Shown piece by piece: positions 27,099 through 36,300 of a stretch of 64,000 nt of DNA (position 1 is its first letter; every line of letters starts with the position of its first letter). Under the pieces are notes generated by a model. It ran no database searches and had not been told where the DNA came from. It saw only the letters and a list, made by a program, of their open reading frames with translations. The stretch covers positions 1 through 64,000 of the forward strand of contig JAHBXX010000002.1 of the NCBI GenBank assembly GCA_019636245.1, in the 5' to 3' direction. The position numbers and the translations under genes are program-made. Source of the stretch: Planctomycetota bacterium (lineage in GTDB: Bacteria; Planctomycetota; UBA1135; UBA2386).

Positions 27099-28370
27099 AT
27101 GCCCTCGAACGCCTCCGCTGGCGGCGGCTGCCGCTGGCCCCTGCTCGCCCTGCTCGCCGGCCTGCCCGCCTGCGCCCTGTTCCACCTGAAGACCGAGGTC
27201 AAGGCCATCGCCGCCCATGGCGTCGTGCGGGTGCACGTCGCCGAGCCGCCGACGACGGCGACGACCTACGGCGTCGTCTGGATCGATCGCGCCGACGGCA
27301 CGCCCGAGGTCATCGCCCTGCAACCCGTCGGCAGCGACGGCGGCGCCGTCTTCCTGCTGCGGCTCGGCCGGCCCTACCACATCGGCGCCTTCACCGACCT
27401 GAACGGCAACCGGGTCTACGACGGCGGCGAGCCGGCGGCATCGGCCCGCGACGTGACGCCACTGGCCCTCGATCAGACCGATTCCCAGGCGGTGCCGCTG
27501 CCGCTCGCGCTGTCGACGAGCCATGGTCTGCCGCCGGGCAAGAGCGTGGTGATCCCCGATCCGCAGTCGGACTACGGCGATGCAGTGTCCGTCCACATCG
27601 GCGACGTGACGACGATCGACGACCCGCGGTTCAGCGCCGAGAACGGCGACCGCGGCATGTGGCGGCCGTTCGAGTTCCTGCAGGAGATCGGCATCGGCCT
27701 CTACTTCCTCGAGCCCTACGACCCCAAGCGTCTGCCGGTGCTGTTCGTGCACGGGATCTCGGCCTCGCCGCTGGATTGGCGGACGATGCTGGCGGGGCTC
27801 GACCGCAAGCGCTTCCAACCCTGGGTCTTCAGCTACCCCAGCGGCTTCCGCGTCGAGCGCATCGCCGTGGCGCTGGCGTCGGCGCTGGCCGTGCTGCAGC
27901 AGCGCCACGGTTTCGCGCAGATGGCCATCGTCGCGCACAGCATGGGCGGCCTGGTCTCGCGCGGCGCGATCCAGCGCCTCGCCGACCAGAAGGGCAGGAA
28001 CTTCGTGCCGCGCTTCGTCTCCATCTCGACGCCCTGGGGCGGGCACGAAGCCGCCGCGAAGGGCGTCAGCCACCTGAACTACCCGGTGCCGTCCTGGCGC
28101 GACATGGTGCCGGACAGCGACTACCTGAAGGCCATCCTCGGTCGCCCGCTGCCGGCGGGCACGCGCCACGACCTGATCTTCAGCTTCAAGACCTCGGGCG
28201 GCATCGGCATGCCGAACGACAACGACGGCACCGTGGGCGTCGCCAGCCAGCTCGTGCCGGCGGTGCAGGAAGCGGCGCACAGCGTGTTCGGGCTGCCGCT
28301 CGGCCACACCGAGATCCTCGAGGCCGATCTCACCCGGCAGCGCGTCGAGCGACTGCTGGTCGCCGACTGA
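27099..28370 (+). CDS. Alpha/beta-hydrolase lipoprotein (lipase/PGAP1-like)
   Basis: The 423-residue protein has a lipoprotein signal ending LPAC (Cys25). Residues 40-150 form a beta-rich N-terminal domain. An alpha/beta-hydrolase core follows from about 210: VLFVHGISASPLDW supplies the oxyanion strand. VAHSMGGLVSRG contains the nucleophile Ser in A-H-S-M-G, which replaces the usual first Gly by Ala. A C-terminal NDNDGTV and GHTEIL provide likely acidic and His residues. PGAP1-type lipases and esterases share this layout. It should hydrolyse an ester or lipid in the periplasm or at the outer membrane. It ends a run of three lipoprotein genes. Confidence 0.85.
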   Translation: MPSNASAGGGCRWPLLALLAGLPACALFHLKTEVKAIAAHGVVRVHVAEPPTTATTYGVVWIDRADGTPEVIALQPVGSDGGAVFLLRLGRPYHIGAFTDLNGNRVYDGGEPAASARDVTPLALDQTDSQAVPLPLALSTSHGLPPGKSVVIPDPQSDYGDAVSVHIGDVTTIDDPRFSAENGDRGMWRPFEFLQEIGIGLYFLEPYDPKRLPVLFVHGISASPLDWRTMLAGLDRKRFQPWVFSYPSGFRVERIAVALASALAVLQQRHGFAQMAIVAHSMGGLVSRGAIQRLADQKGRNFVPRFVSISTPWGGHEAAAKGVSHLNYPVPSWRDMVPDSDYLKAILGRPLPAGTRHDLIFSFKTSGGIGMPNDNDGTVGVASQLVPAVQEAAHSVFGLPLGHTEILEADLTRQRVERLLVAD

Positions 28371-28595
28371 GCGCCGGCAAGCGCCGGCCGCGGGCAGGCC
28401 GTCCGAAGGCGAGTGCCGGAGCGGAGCATCCCGTTCGACCTCGGTCTGCCGCATCGGGACATCGCCCCGGCGCCGGGGTGCGCCGCCCGCGGCGCCGGCC
28501 GCCGATGAGGGGAATCGGGCGGCGCCGGCGGATGGACGGGAGATGCCACCCTTCGGCGATTCCCCCCGACCTTCCGCCACGCCCCGGGGGCTGCC

Positions 28596-28970
28596 GTGAC
28601 CGCCTGGCTGGTCGCCTGGTGCCTCGGAGCCGGCTGGCTCGCCGTGCGCCTCGCCCGCTGCCTGTGGCAGGCGCCCCGGATCGAACCGCCGGCCGCGGAC
28701 GAATCTGCGGCGCCCGCATGGCCGGCGCCCGTGGATGCGGCGCAGCTCGAAGTGGGGTGGCTGCTGGCCCGGCTCGTCGAACGGCAGCCACGCCTGGCGA
28801 AGGTCGTCGTCCTCTGTCGCATCGGCGGCCTCGATGCGGAGCACGCAGCGGGGGTGCTCGGCGTCAGCTCCGCGCTGGTCGAGCGCGACCTGGCGGTGGC
28901 CAGCGAACTCCTGGCAGGTGCTGAGCCGAAGGCAGCGGCATCAGGACCATCGACGGCGCCCGGCGCTTGA
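28596..28970 (+). CDS. Small membrane-anchored protein with a sigma region-4-like HTH
   Basis: A GTG at 28596 opens a 124-residue frame with typical high-GC codon use. Residues 3-23 are a single hydrophobic helix, followed by a 25-residue Pro/Ala linker. Residues 66-107 (KVVVLCRIGGLD...GVSSALVERDLAVASELL) match region 4 of the ECF sigma factor encoded 3 kb away at about 17 of 39 positions, including GGL and VERD. Region 2 is absent, so it cannot be a complete sigma factor. It may bind DNA or RNA polymerase from the membrane, or act as a decoy or anti-sigma-like protein. The gene converges with the kinase of the sigma/kinase pair, with 31 bases between stops. I know of no named family for it. 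Confidence 0.65.
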   Translation: MTAWLVAWCLGAGWLAVRLARCLWQAPRIEPPAADESAAPAWPAPVDAAQLEVGWLLARLVERQPRLAKVVVLCRIGGLDAEHAAGVLGVSSALVERDLAVASELLAGAEPKAAASGPSTAPGA

Positions 28971-29001
28971 CGGCCGCCCGCCGCGGCCACGGGGCCGCGG
29001 C

Positions 29002-31713
29002 CTAGAGTCCCGCCGCCTGCGCCCGAACAAGCGCCTTCTTCGCCCGCATGGCCAGCGGGTCCTCGGCCGCCGCCTGCTGCCGCAGCACGGCGACCAGTTC
29101 GGCAGCGGCGGCGCCGCGCCCCACGCGATGGCGAGCGATCGCCGCCTCGGCGAGCACCTCCGGCGCGACCTCGGAGGCGCCGGCGAACGCGGCCTCGAAG
29201 GCCGCGGCCGCCGCCTCGGCGCGGTCCTCGCGCAGCAGCAGCGCCCCGCGCAACGCCGGCAGCAGCCGTCCGCCGCCCGACGCCAGCTCCCGTTCGACGA
29301 TGGTCCGCGCCGCGGCGACGGCATCGAGCGGCAGGCCCTCGAGCGCGGCCGGCCACCAGGGCAGCGGCGCCCGGTCCGTCGCCACGGCCTCGAGCCAGCG
29401 CTGCAACGAGGCGGCGAGGAACGCGTCGCGCCGCCCCAGCCCGTCGAGGCGCACGCACAGTTCCGCCAGGGCCGCGGCGGCGGCGTGCGCCGACGCATTG
29501 GCATCGGCCGGCAGACCCTCGAGCCGGCGCTGCAGCGCCAACAGCGCCGCCTCCCCCGCCGCCGGTTCGTCCGCCAACGCCAGGGCCAGGCCGCGGACGC
29601 GTTCGCACTGCAGCACGAGCCAATGGTCGCGCACACCCCGGGCGTCCAGCGACGCGAGCACTTCGGCCGCCAACCGGCGGGCGCTCGCCCAACGTCCGGC
29701 GTCGAGTTGGCGCTCGGCGAAGCGGCCGAGCAGCAACAGGAAGTCGACGTCGCCGCCGAGTCCGCCCCGGGCGACGACTTCGAGGCGATCGAGCAGCGGC
29801 TCGGAACCGGCCACGCCGGCATCCTGCAGCAGCTGGCCGACGGCGCTGACGAGGCGGGCCGCGAGGCGCGTCGCGGCCGCATCCCAGGGCTTGCCCGCCA
29901 GCGCCTCGAGGGCCGCATCGCAGGCGACCAGCACTTCGGCCCACGGCGACCCGCCCCCCCGCAGCGGCTCGACCAGGCGCTGCAGCGCGGGCACCAGGTC
30001 AGGCGCCTGCTCGGCGAGGGCACGGATGCCGAGGTCGAACATCGCCACCAGTTCGCCGCGACCGGCACCAGGCCCGCCGGCGAGGCGGCGCGCGCGGGCC
30101 AGGTCGTAGAGCACGAGGCCGGCGACGCCCGGATCGGCATCGGCCTGGGCCGCGGCGAGCTGCCAGGCGAGCGCGAGCTGGGCTTCGGCCTTGGCGGCCT
30201 CGCCCATGGCGAGGTAGGCGCGGCCGACGGCAGCGCGGACGGCGGCCTCGGCGATCGGCTGGTCGCCGAGCCGCGTGGCGATCGTCGGCGCGAGGCGATC
30301 GAGCACGTCGCGCAGCGACGGCACGCCGTGGCCGGTGCCAGGGTCGCCGTAGAACAGCAGGAACTCGAAGTAGTCGGCGACGGCCCTCTCCCGATCGAGC
30401 TGCCGCGCCTGCCGCTGCCGCGCCGCGGCCTCGACGTCGCGCGCCGCGTGCGCCGCCACCATGCCCCAGGTGGTGCCGGCCAGGCCGGCGACCAGCCCCA
30501 GCAGCAGCAAGGTGCCTCCGGCGACCATCGCCCGGTGGCGCCGCACGAACTTGCCGAGCCGGTAGCGCAGGCTCGGCGGCCCCGCCTCGACCGGTTCCGC
30601 GCGCCGATGCCGCACGAGGTCGGCGGCCAGGTCGGCCACCGAGGCGTAGCGCCGGTTGCGGTCCTTCTCGAGCGCCCGCAGCACGATCCAGTCGAGATCG
30701 CCCCGCAGCTGCCGCAGCCAGCCGCCCGGCGTGGTGCCACGCGCCCGGGCACCCGCCAGGACGGCCTCGGGCGGCAGCGCCGCCACGCGCGCGCTCGGCT
30801 GCAGCGGCGGCGTCTCCATCAGGCGCCGTTGGAAGCCGGCGATCCCGCCCGCGGCCGGATCCGGCTCGAGCGGCAGCTTGCCGGTCAGCAACTCGTACAG
30901 CACGGCGCCGAGCGCGTAGACGTCGGTGCGGGTGTCGACGTCCTGGCCGCCGGGGTCGGCCTGCTCGGGACTCATGTAGGCGTAGGTGCCGACCACGCCG
31001 CCGCCCTGGGTCGCGGCCGGCATGCCGTGGCCGCCACCGAGCGCGCGCGCCACTCCGAAGTCGATGACCTTGGGCTGCGGCCTGCCGCCCGCCTCGCAGA
31101 CGAGCAGGTTGCCGGGCTTGAGGTCGCGGTGCAGGATCGCCTTCTGGTGCGCGTGCTGCACCGCGTCGCAGACGCGCTCGAACAGCGCGATGCGGGCCGC
31201 GCAATCGAGCTGGCGGCGGTCGCAGTAGCCGGTGATCGGTTCGCCCCGCACGTACTCCATCACGAAGTAGGGCACGCCGTCGTCGGTGGCGCCGCCGTCG
31301 AAGATGCGGGCGATGCCGGGGTGGTCCATCAGCGCCAGCGCCTGGCGTTCGAGCGCGAACCGCTGCGCGACCTCCTGCGAGTCGGTCCCCGGATGCACCA
31401 TCTTCAGGGCGACGAGCCGCTCGACCGGCTCGACCTGGCGCGCCAGCAGCACGGTGCCCATGCCGCCGTGGCCGAGTTCGCGCAGCAGTTCGTAACGGCC
31501 GATGCGGCGCAGCTGCTGCAGGCCGCCGGCGAGCGGCGCACGCTGCAGCGCCGGCGTGGTGCCCAGCGCATCCTGCAGCAGGAGCGCGCGCAGACGCTCG
31601 GCCAGCAGTTCGTCGTCGACCGCAGCCACCATCGACTCGCGCTGGCCGGCCGGCAGCGCCAGCGCCTGGTCGAACAGCTCGCGCAAGCGCCGTTCGCGCC
31701 CGGCCTCAGCCAT
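29002..31713 (-). CDS. Membrane Ser/Thr protein kinase with large helical-repeat region
   Basis: The 903-residue protein has an N-terminal 60-residue segment. A kinase domain follows at about 74-375: GHGGMG (81-86), Lys104, HRDLKPGNL with Asp197, DFG (218-220) and GTYAYMSPE (242-250). A transmembrane helix lies near 400-420, and about 480 residues of alpha-helical repeats of TPR type come after it. All catalytic residues are present. The ATG overlaps the ECF sigma stop by 8 bases, the arrangement known for planctomycete sigma-factor/kinase pairs, where the kinase probably controls the sigma factor or its regulon. The repeats are predicted to face the periplasm and could sense envelope state; that is inferred. 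Confidence 0.92.
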   Translation of the reverse strand: MAEAGRERRLRELFDQALALPAGQRESMVAAVDDELLAERLRALLLQDALGTTPALQRAPLAGGLQQLRRIGRYELLRELGHGGMGTVLLARQVEPVERLVALKMVHPGTDSQEVAQRFALERQALALMDHPGIARIFDGGATDDGVPYFVMEYVRGEPITGYCDRRQLDCAARIALFERVCDAVQHAHQKAILHRDLKPGNLLVCEAGGRPQPKVIDFGVARALGGGHGMPAATQGGGVVGTYAYMSPEQADPGGQDVDTRTDVYALGAVLYELLTGKLPLEPDPAAGGIAGFQRRLMETPPLQPSARVAALPPEAVLAGARARGTTPGGWLRQLRGDLDWIVLRALEKDRNRRYASVADLAADLVRHRRAEPVEAGPPSLRYRLGKFVRRHRAMVAGGTLLLLGLVAGLAGTTWGMVAAHAARDVEAAARQRQARQLDRERAVADYFEFLLFYGDPGTGHGVPSLRDVLDRLAPTIATRLGDQPIAEAAVRAAVGRAYLAMGEAAKAEAQLALAWQLAAAQADADPGVAGLVLYDLARARRLAGGPGAGRGELVAMFDLGIRALAEQAPDLVPALQRLVEPLRGGGSPWAEVLVACDAALEALAGKPWDAAATRLAARLVSAVGQLLQDAGVAGSEPLLDRLEVVARGGLGGDVDFLLLLGRFAERQLDAGRWASARRLAAEVLASLDARGVRDHWLVLQCERVRGLALALADEPAAGEAALLALQRRLEGLPADANASAHAAAAALAELCVRLDGLGRRDAFLAASLQRWLEAVATDRAPLPWWPAALEGLPLDAVAAARTIVERELASGGGRLLPALRGALLLREDRAEAAAAAFEAAFAGASEVAPEVLAEAAIARHRVGRGAAAAELVAVLRQQAAAEDPLAMRAKKALVRAQAAGL

Positions 31714-32287
31714 CGGCCGACGGCGGCGCTCCCAGCCGGTCCTGCAGCCAGGCGCGGGCGAAGCGCCAGTCGCGCTCGACGGTCGGCACCGACACGTCGA
31801 GCATCGCCGCGATGTCGGGCATGGTCAGGCCACCGAAGAACCGCAGCTCGACGACGCGCGCCGGCCGCGCATGTTCGCGCTCGAGCGCCAACAGCGCCTC
31901 GTGCACGCTGAGCACGTCGTCGTACGGCAGGCCGGCCTCGAGCTCGGGCAGGTCGGTCGGCAGCTCCACCTTGCGGCTGGCGTCGCGCTTGCGGGTCGAG
32001 CGCCGGCGCGCCTGCTCGACCAGGATGTTGCGCATCGCGTTCGCGGCGGCGCCGAAGAAGTGCGCGCGGCCGTCCCAGCCGGGGTCGCCGCCGGCCACCA
32101 CGCGCAGCCACGCCTCGTGCACCAGGTCGGTGGCGCGCAGGGTGTGGGAGCGGGCCAACATGGCGACGCGGCCGCGCGCCAGGGCGCGCAATTCGTCGTA
32201 GAGCAGCGGCAGCAGGTTCGCTGCCGGCACCCGCTTCTGCTGCAGCAACGTCGAGATCGCCGCGGCCGTGGTCTTGGCGCCGACCAT
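31706..32287 (-). CDS. ECF-type RNA polymerase sigma factor (TIGR02999-like)
   Basis: The 193-residue protein has region 2 at about 22-95 (LLPLLYDELRALARGR, HTLRATDLVHEAWLR, FFGAAANAMRNILVEQARRR) and region 4 at about 130-182 with the helix-turn-helix FGGLTMPDIAAMLDVSVPTVERDW. These phrases are characteristic of the ECF group common in planctomycetes and acidobacteria that is usually paired with a kinase, as here. No anti-sigma gene is adjacent, and the overlapping kinase is the likely regulator. TATCCT ends 7 bases before the ATG, so the transcript may be leaderless. A membrane protein with a region-4-like domain is encoded just beyond the kinase. Confidence 0.93.
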   Translation of the reverse strand: MVGAKTTAAAISTLLQQKRVPAANLLPLLYDELRALARGRVAMLARSHTLRATDLVHEAWLRVVAGGDPGWDGRAHFFGAAANAMRNILVEQARRRSTRKRDASRKVELPTDLPELEAGLPYDDVLSVHEALLALEREHARPARVVELRFFGGLTMPDIAAMLDVSVPTVERDWRFARAWLQDRLGAPPSADG

Positions 32288-32294
32288 GGGGCCG

Positions 32295-32300
32295 AGGATA
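32295..32300 (-). promoter_or_regulatory. Putative -10 element (TATCCT) of the sigma/kinase operon
   Basis: TATCCT on the minus strand is followed by 7 bases and then the ATG of the sigma gene, with no Shine-Dalgarno sequence between. It is the same hexamer and nearly the same spacing as at 10660-10665. The -35 region is not recognisable. Confidence 0.45.
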
Positions 32301-32398
32301 CGCGCCGGCCGGCGCCGGGGAAGGGAGGAGGCGCCCCGCGGCCGGGCCCGCGCCGCCAGGCGGTGGCCGGCGGGTCCCGGCCTGCGGCCGGCGGGCGG

Positions 32399-33070
32399 CT
32401 AGAACGGCAGCGACATGAACAGCGACACCACCGAGCCTTCGATCGCGAAGTCGTCCTTGGTGTCCTCGGTCACCAGGTACTTGTACTCGGCGCCGACGGC
32501 CAGCCGGCCGAGGCCGAACTCGAGGCCGACGAAGGCGCTGCCCGCCAGCACGAAGTCGTTGCTGTCGAACTGGCCCTGCTCCTTGTAGTCGGCGTAGAGG
32601 CCGCCGATGCCGATGCCGCCGTAGGGTTCGAAGAACAGGATCGGCAGGCTGGCGCGCGCGTTGAGGAACACGGGGACGGCCCACAGATCGAACTCCCGCG
32701 AGCCGCGGCGACCGTCGGCCTCCAGGTAGCCCAGCGAGCCCTCGACGGCCAGGAACGAGAGCAGCCTGCGGCCGAACAGGACCTCGATCGCCGAGCCTTC
32801 GTCGAGGTCGTCGAGATCGCCGCTCGGCTGGAACAGCCCCAGCTTGGCGATGGTGTAGGAGGTGCCGATGTCGATGCGCCGCGGTGCCGGCGCGACCGGG
32901 CCGGGAAACGACGCCTCGGCGGGCTCGGCGGCGCGCGCGGCCACGAGGTTCGCCGCCGGCAGGCCGGCCGGCGTCGAGCGGAACCCGCTGCGGGTCGCCG
33001 TCGCGCAGGCGGCGAGCGGCACGAAGGCGAGCGGAAGCAGGGTCGCAGAGCGCATCCTGGGGCTGGGCAT
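32399..33070 (-). CDS. Lipoprotein/outer-membrane beta-barrel protein, 223 aa
   Basis: The ATG at 33070 has AAGGAG 5 bases upstream. The protein starts with a lipoprotein-type signal ending LAAC (Cys22) and a Pro/Ala linker. About eight amphipathic strands follow from residue 65 (EVLFGRRLLSFLAVEGSLGYLE, SLPILFFEPYGGIGIGGLYADY, AFVGLEFGLGRLAVGAEYKYL), with the C-terminal aromatic end MSLPF. It matches the size and pattern of OmpA-type or opacity-type eight-strand barrels. It resembles the barrel at 26429-27022 in design but not closely in sequence. It is divergent from the TamB gene, and both may serve the outer membrane. Confidence 0.82.
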   Translation of the reverse strand: MPSPRMRSATLLPLAFVPLAACATATRSGFRSTPAGLPAANLVAARAAEPAEASFPGPVAPAPRRIDIGTSYTIAKLGLFQPSGDLDDLDEGSAIEVLFGRRLLSFLAVEGSLGYLEADGRRGSREFDLWAVPVFLNARASLPILFFEPYGGIGIGGLYADYKEQGQFDSNDFVLAGSAFVGLEFGLGRLAVGAEYKYLVTEDTKDDFAIEGSVVSLFMSLPF

Positions 33071-33237
33071 GGGTCTCCTTGGGGTAGCCGACGGCGAGTG
33101 GGCAGCGAGGCGTGCCCACGGCAGCGTCGTGCCGCCCCTCGCGGCGGTCAAGCAACGCCCGGCTTGCCGCTCGTGGGTGATGGCGTTGCATGGACCGACA
33201 CGGGCCCCTGGGTAGGCTGGCCCGGGACGTCGCCGCG

Positions 33238-33318
33238 ATGCCTTCCCACCCGTTCGCCCCCCGCTGCCACGACGCCCGCGGCGGCCGCAGCCCCCGACCC
33301 GGGAGGACCGGCCCTTGA
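33238..33318 (+). CDS. Possible 26-codon leader peptide upstream of tamB
   Basis: An ATG at 33238 opens a frame that ends at TGA 33316-33318, overlapping the TTG start of the TamB gene (TTGA). TAGGCT at 33213-33218 is a possible -10 element upstream. The peptide is arginine- and proline-rich and could simply be chance in GC-rich DNA. If translated, it would couple ribosomes to the weak TTG start. Confidence 0.2.
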   Translation: MPSHPFAPRCHDARGGRSPRPGRTGP

Positions 33319-36300
33319 GCCCCCCGCCGGCACCCGCGGCACGATCGCCTCGACCGCCCCGCCTCCGGCGCTGGCGGCGGTGGCTGCTGCTGGCCGGCGC
33401 CACCGTCGCCGCCCTGCTGGCCGGCGTGTGGACCTTCCGTCAGCAGCTCGTGGTGCCGTGGCTGCGCCCGCGGCTCGAACGGGCCCTCGCCGAACTGCTC
33501 GCGGCCGAGCGCGTCACCCTGGGCGAGATCGGCGGCGACTGGCTCGGCCAGCTCGACCTGCACGCGGTCGACATCGAGGCGGCTCCCCCTCCCTTGCGGC
33601 AGGTCCGCGGCGCCCGGCTGACCGCGCGCTACGCGCTCTGGCCGCTGCTGCACGGCGACCCGGCGGGGCTGCGCTGGCTGCAGGTCGAGGCCGACTCCAT
33701 CGAGCTCGACCTGCGGCACGACCCGGCCGCCACCGCCCCCGCCGACCGGGTCTCGTCCGCGGACGGCGCCGACTACGGACCCTGGCTGCGGGCCCTGCCC
33801 GAGGGCGCCAGCGTGCGGGTGGCGCGGCTGCAGCTGCGAGGCGACGGGGGGGAACGCACACAACCGCTCGCCCTCACCGTGGCCGGCGGGCAAGGCCGTC
33901 GGCAGGCGCGCCTCTCCTTCGGCGACCTGCAGCTCGCGGCCACGCTCGCCGCGCCGGGAGCCGCCGACGGCGCGCTGCCGATCAGGCTCGAGCTGATGGC
34001 CCCCGAACCCGGCGCGCAGCTGGCCCTGTTCGGCGTCGACACGGGGGTGCACGGTGGGCGGCTCGCCGCCGACATCGGCCTGTCCCTGGACCCGCTGCGG
34101 ATCGAAGGCGACCTCGAACTCCGCGACCTGCGGCGCGGCAGCGATCGCCTGGCGCAGAGCCAGGTACGCCTGCAGCTGGACGACCAGCGGCTCGCCATCG
34201 ACCGCGCCGACGTCGACCTGCCTGGGATCGCCTTGCGCCTGCAGGGCCTGTCGCTGCCGAGCCCGTTCGGCGCGGCGGGCTTCGCCGCCGCGGCCGTGAC
34301 CGGCCAGTTCGAAGCGCGCATCGACGACCTCTCGGCCTACGCCGGGCTGTTGCCGGAGACCGTGCAGGAGCTGCTGCCCGCGCGCGGGCAGGTCAAGGGC
34401 CGGGCCAGCGACGGTCGGCTGCAGCTCGACCGCTCCGTGCTGGCGGTGCGCGGCGCCGAGGTCACGATCGAGGGCGGTTCGGTGCCGTTCACCGGCGACT
34501 GGCGCACGACGGCGGGCTCGCTGCGCGCCACGGTGGCGTTCGACGGCGACACCTGCCACCTGCCATGGTTCGGCCCGACGGCGCTGGCCGGCCGCATCGC
34601 CGGCGAGGTCGCCGGCAGCCTCGTGGAGCCCCGTGTCGACCTGCGCCTGGAACTCGGTCGGTGCCGTTCGGCGCGCGGCGGGTTCGCCGCCACCCGGGGC
34701 GTCGTGCGCGCCGACCCGGACGCGATCGCGGTCGAGGGCCTGGTCGTGCAGGACCTCGAAGCGGCCGGCCTGCCGGCAGGAGCCGCCGCCACGCTGACGC
34801 TCGCCGCCGCCGCACGACGGCGCGACGGCGGACTCGACCCCGATTCGCTGGCGCTGTCGCTCACGATCGACAGCCCCGCCGCCGCCGACCTGCTGGCGCC
34901 GGCGTTCGCCGCCGCCGGGCTCGGTCCGGGCCCGGGTGGCGCGGCGTCCCTGCAGTTGCAAGTGCGGCACGACGCCACGGGCGTGCACCTGGACGCGCTG
35001 CGGCTGCGCACCGGACCGGACGCCGGCCTTGCGGTCGAACTCGACGGCCGCGGCACCCTGCCGCTGCGCTGGCCGGGCAGCGGCGAACTGATGCCGCTCG
35101 CCGCGGGCGCCGCGGAGTTCGAGCTGCACGCGCATCGCCCGGAAGGCCCGGCGACACCGCCGCTGCGGCTCGCCGCGACGGCCAGGGTGGCGCCCACGTC
35201 GTTCACCTTCGACCTGGCCGAAGGCTCGTTCGGGGCGCTTCGCCTGCGCGGCGCCCTGCACGGCGGCGCGGGTGCAGCGGCCGTGCTGGCGGGCTCGACC
35301 GACCTGCTGGCCGTGCCGCTGCAGGCCTCGTTCGAGCTCGAGCCGGTCGACCTCGCGACCCTGCCGGCGGAGTGGTTCGGCGGCACGCCCGCGCGCGGTC
35401 GCGCGACCGCCCGCGCCCGCGCCACGGGCACCCTCGCCGCGCTGGCCCCCGAACTGGCGCTCGAACTCGACGATGCCGAGTTCGGCGGCACCAGCGGCGC
35501 GCCCTGGCTGGGCCGGGCGATGGCGCGCTGCACCGTCGGCACCGGTCCGGGCGGCATCGTCGCCCAGGTCGAAGCGCAGGCCATGCTCGACCGGCAGTTC
35601 GGGCACGAGCGGGATCTCTCGCTCTCGGCCCGCCTCGTGTGCGACGACGACGGCACTCGGCTCCAGCCGGCGTGGTTGCGGGTCGCCGGCGGGGAACTGG
35701 CGCTCACGCTCGACGCCGACCTCCGGCGCGGGGATCTGCTGCGCGGTGCCGTCGACCCAGGTCGCATCCGGCTCGCCGGCGGCCTGCGCCTGCACGGGTT
35801 CCAGCTCGAGCGCCTGCCCGCGCGCTGGATCGGCGCCGAATCCTGGCGCGGCCGCGTGACCGGGGAAGTCGCCCTCGACGGCAGGCTCGGCGCCGGACCG
35901 GTGGCCGCGGTCCGGACCGCCGAGCTGTCGCTGCAGGATGGCGAACTGAAGCTCGAAGACCTGCCGCGCATCGAGCGGCTCGCGGCCACCGTGCGCGGCG
36001 ACCGCATGCAGATCGTGCTGGAGCCGGTCGTTGGCGCGCTCGGCGCCGGCCAGTTCACGGCCCGGGGCACGTTGCGCGCCGGCCAGGCCCCGATCGACGA
36101 GGATCTGGATGCGGCCGAACTGGCGCTCGCGCTGCAGGGCGAGGACCTGTTGCTCTACCGCAGCGACGGCGCCAAGGTGCGCGCCGGCATCGACGTCACG
36201 GCGGCGGGGCCGCTGCGGGCGATCGCCGTGCGCGGCCACGTCGAGGCCGGCCGCGGCACGAAGTACGTGCGCCGCATCTCGCTGCTGCCTTCGCTCGGCG

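Noticed and set aside
33186..33218. TTGCAT and TAGGCT as a tamB promoter, and TTGCTT/TAGATT at 11916-11948 before the FabZ-like gene
   Set aside because: Spacing is 21 bases in both cases, beyond the normal 16-18, so I did not annotate them as promoters.
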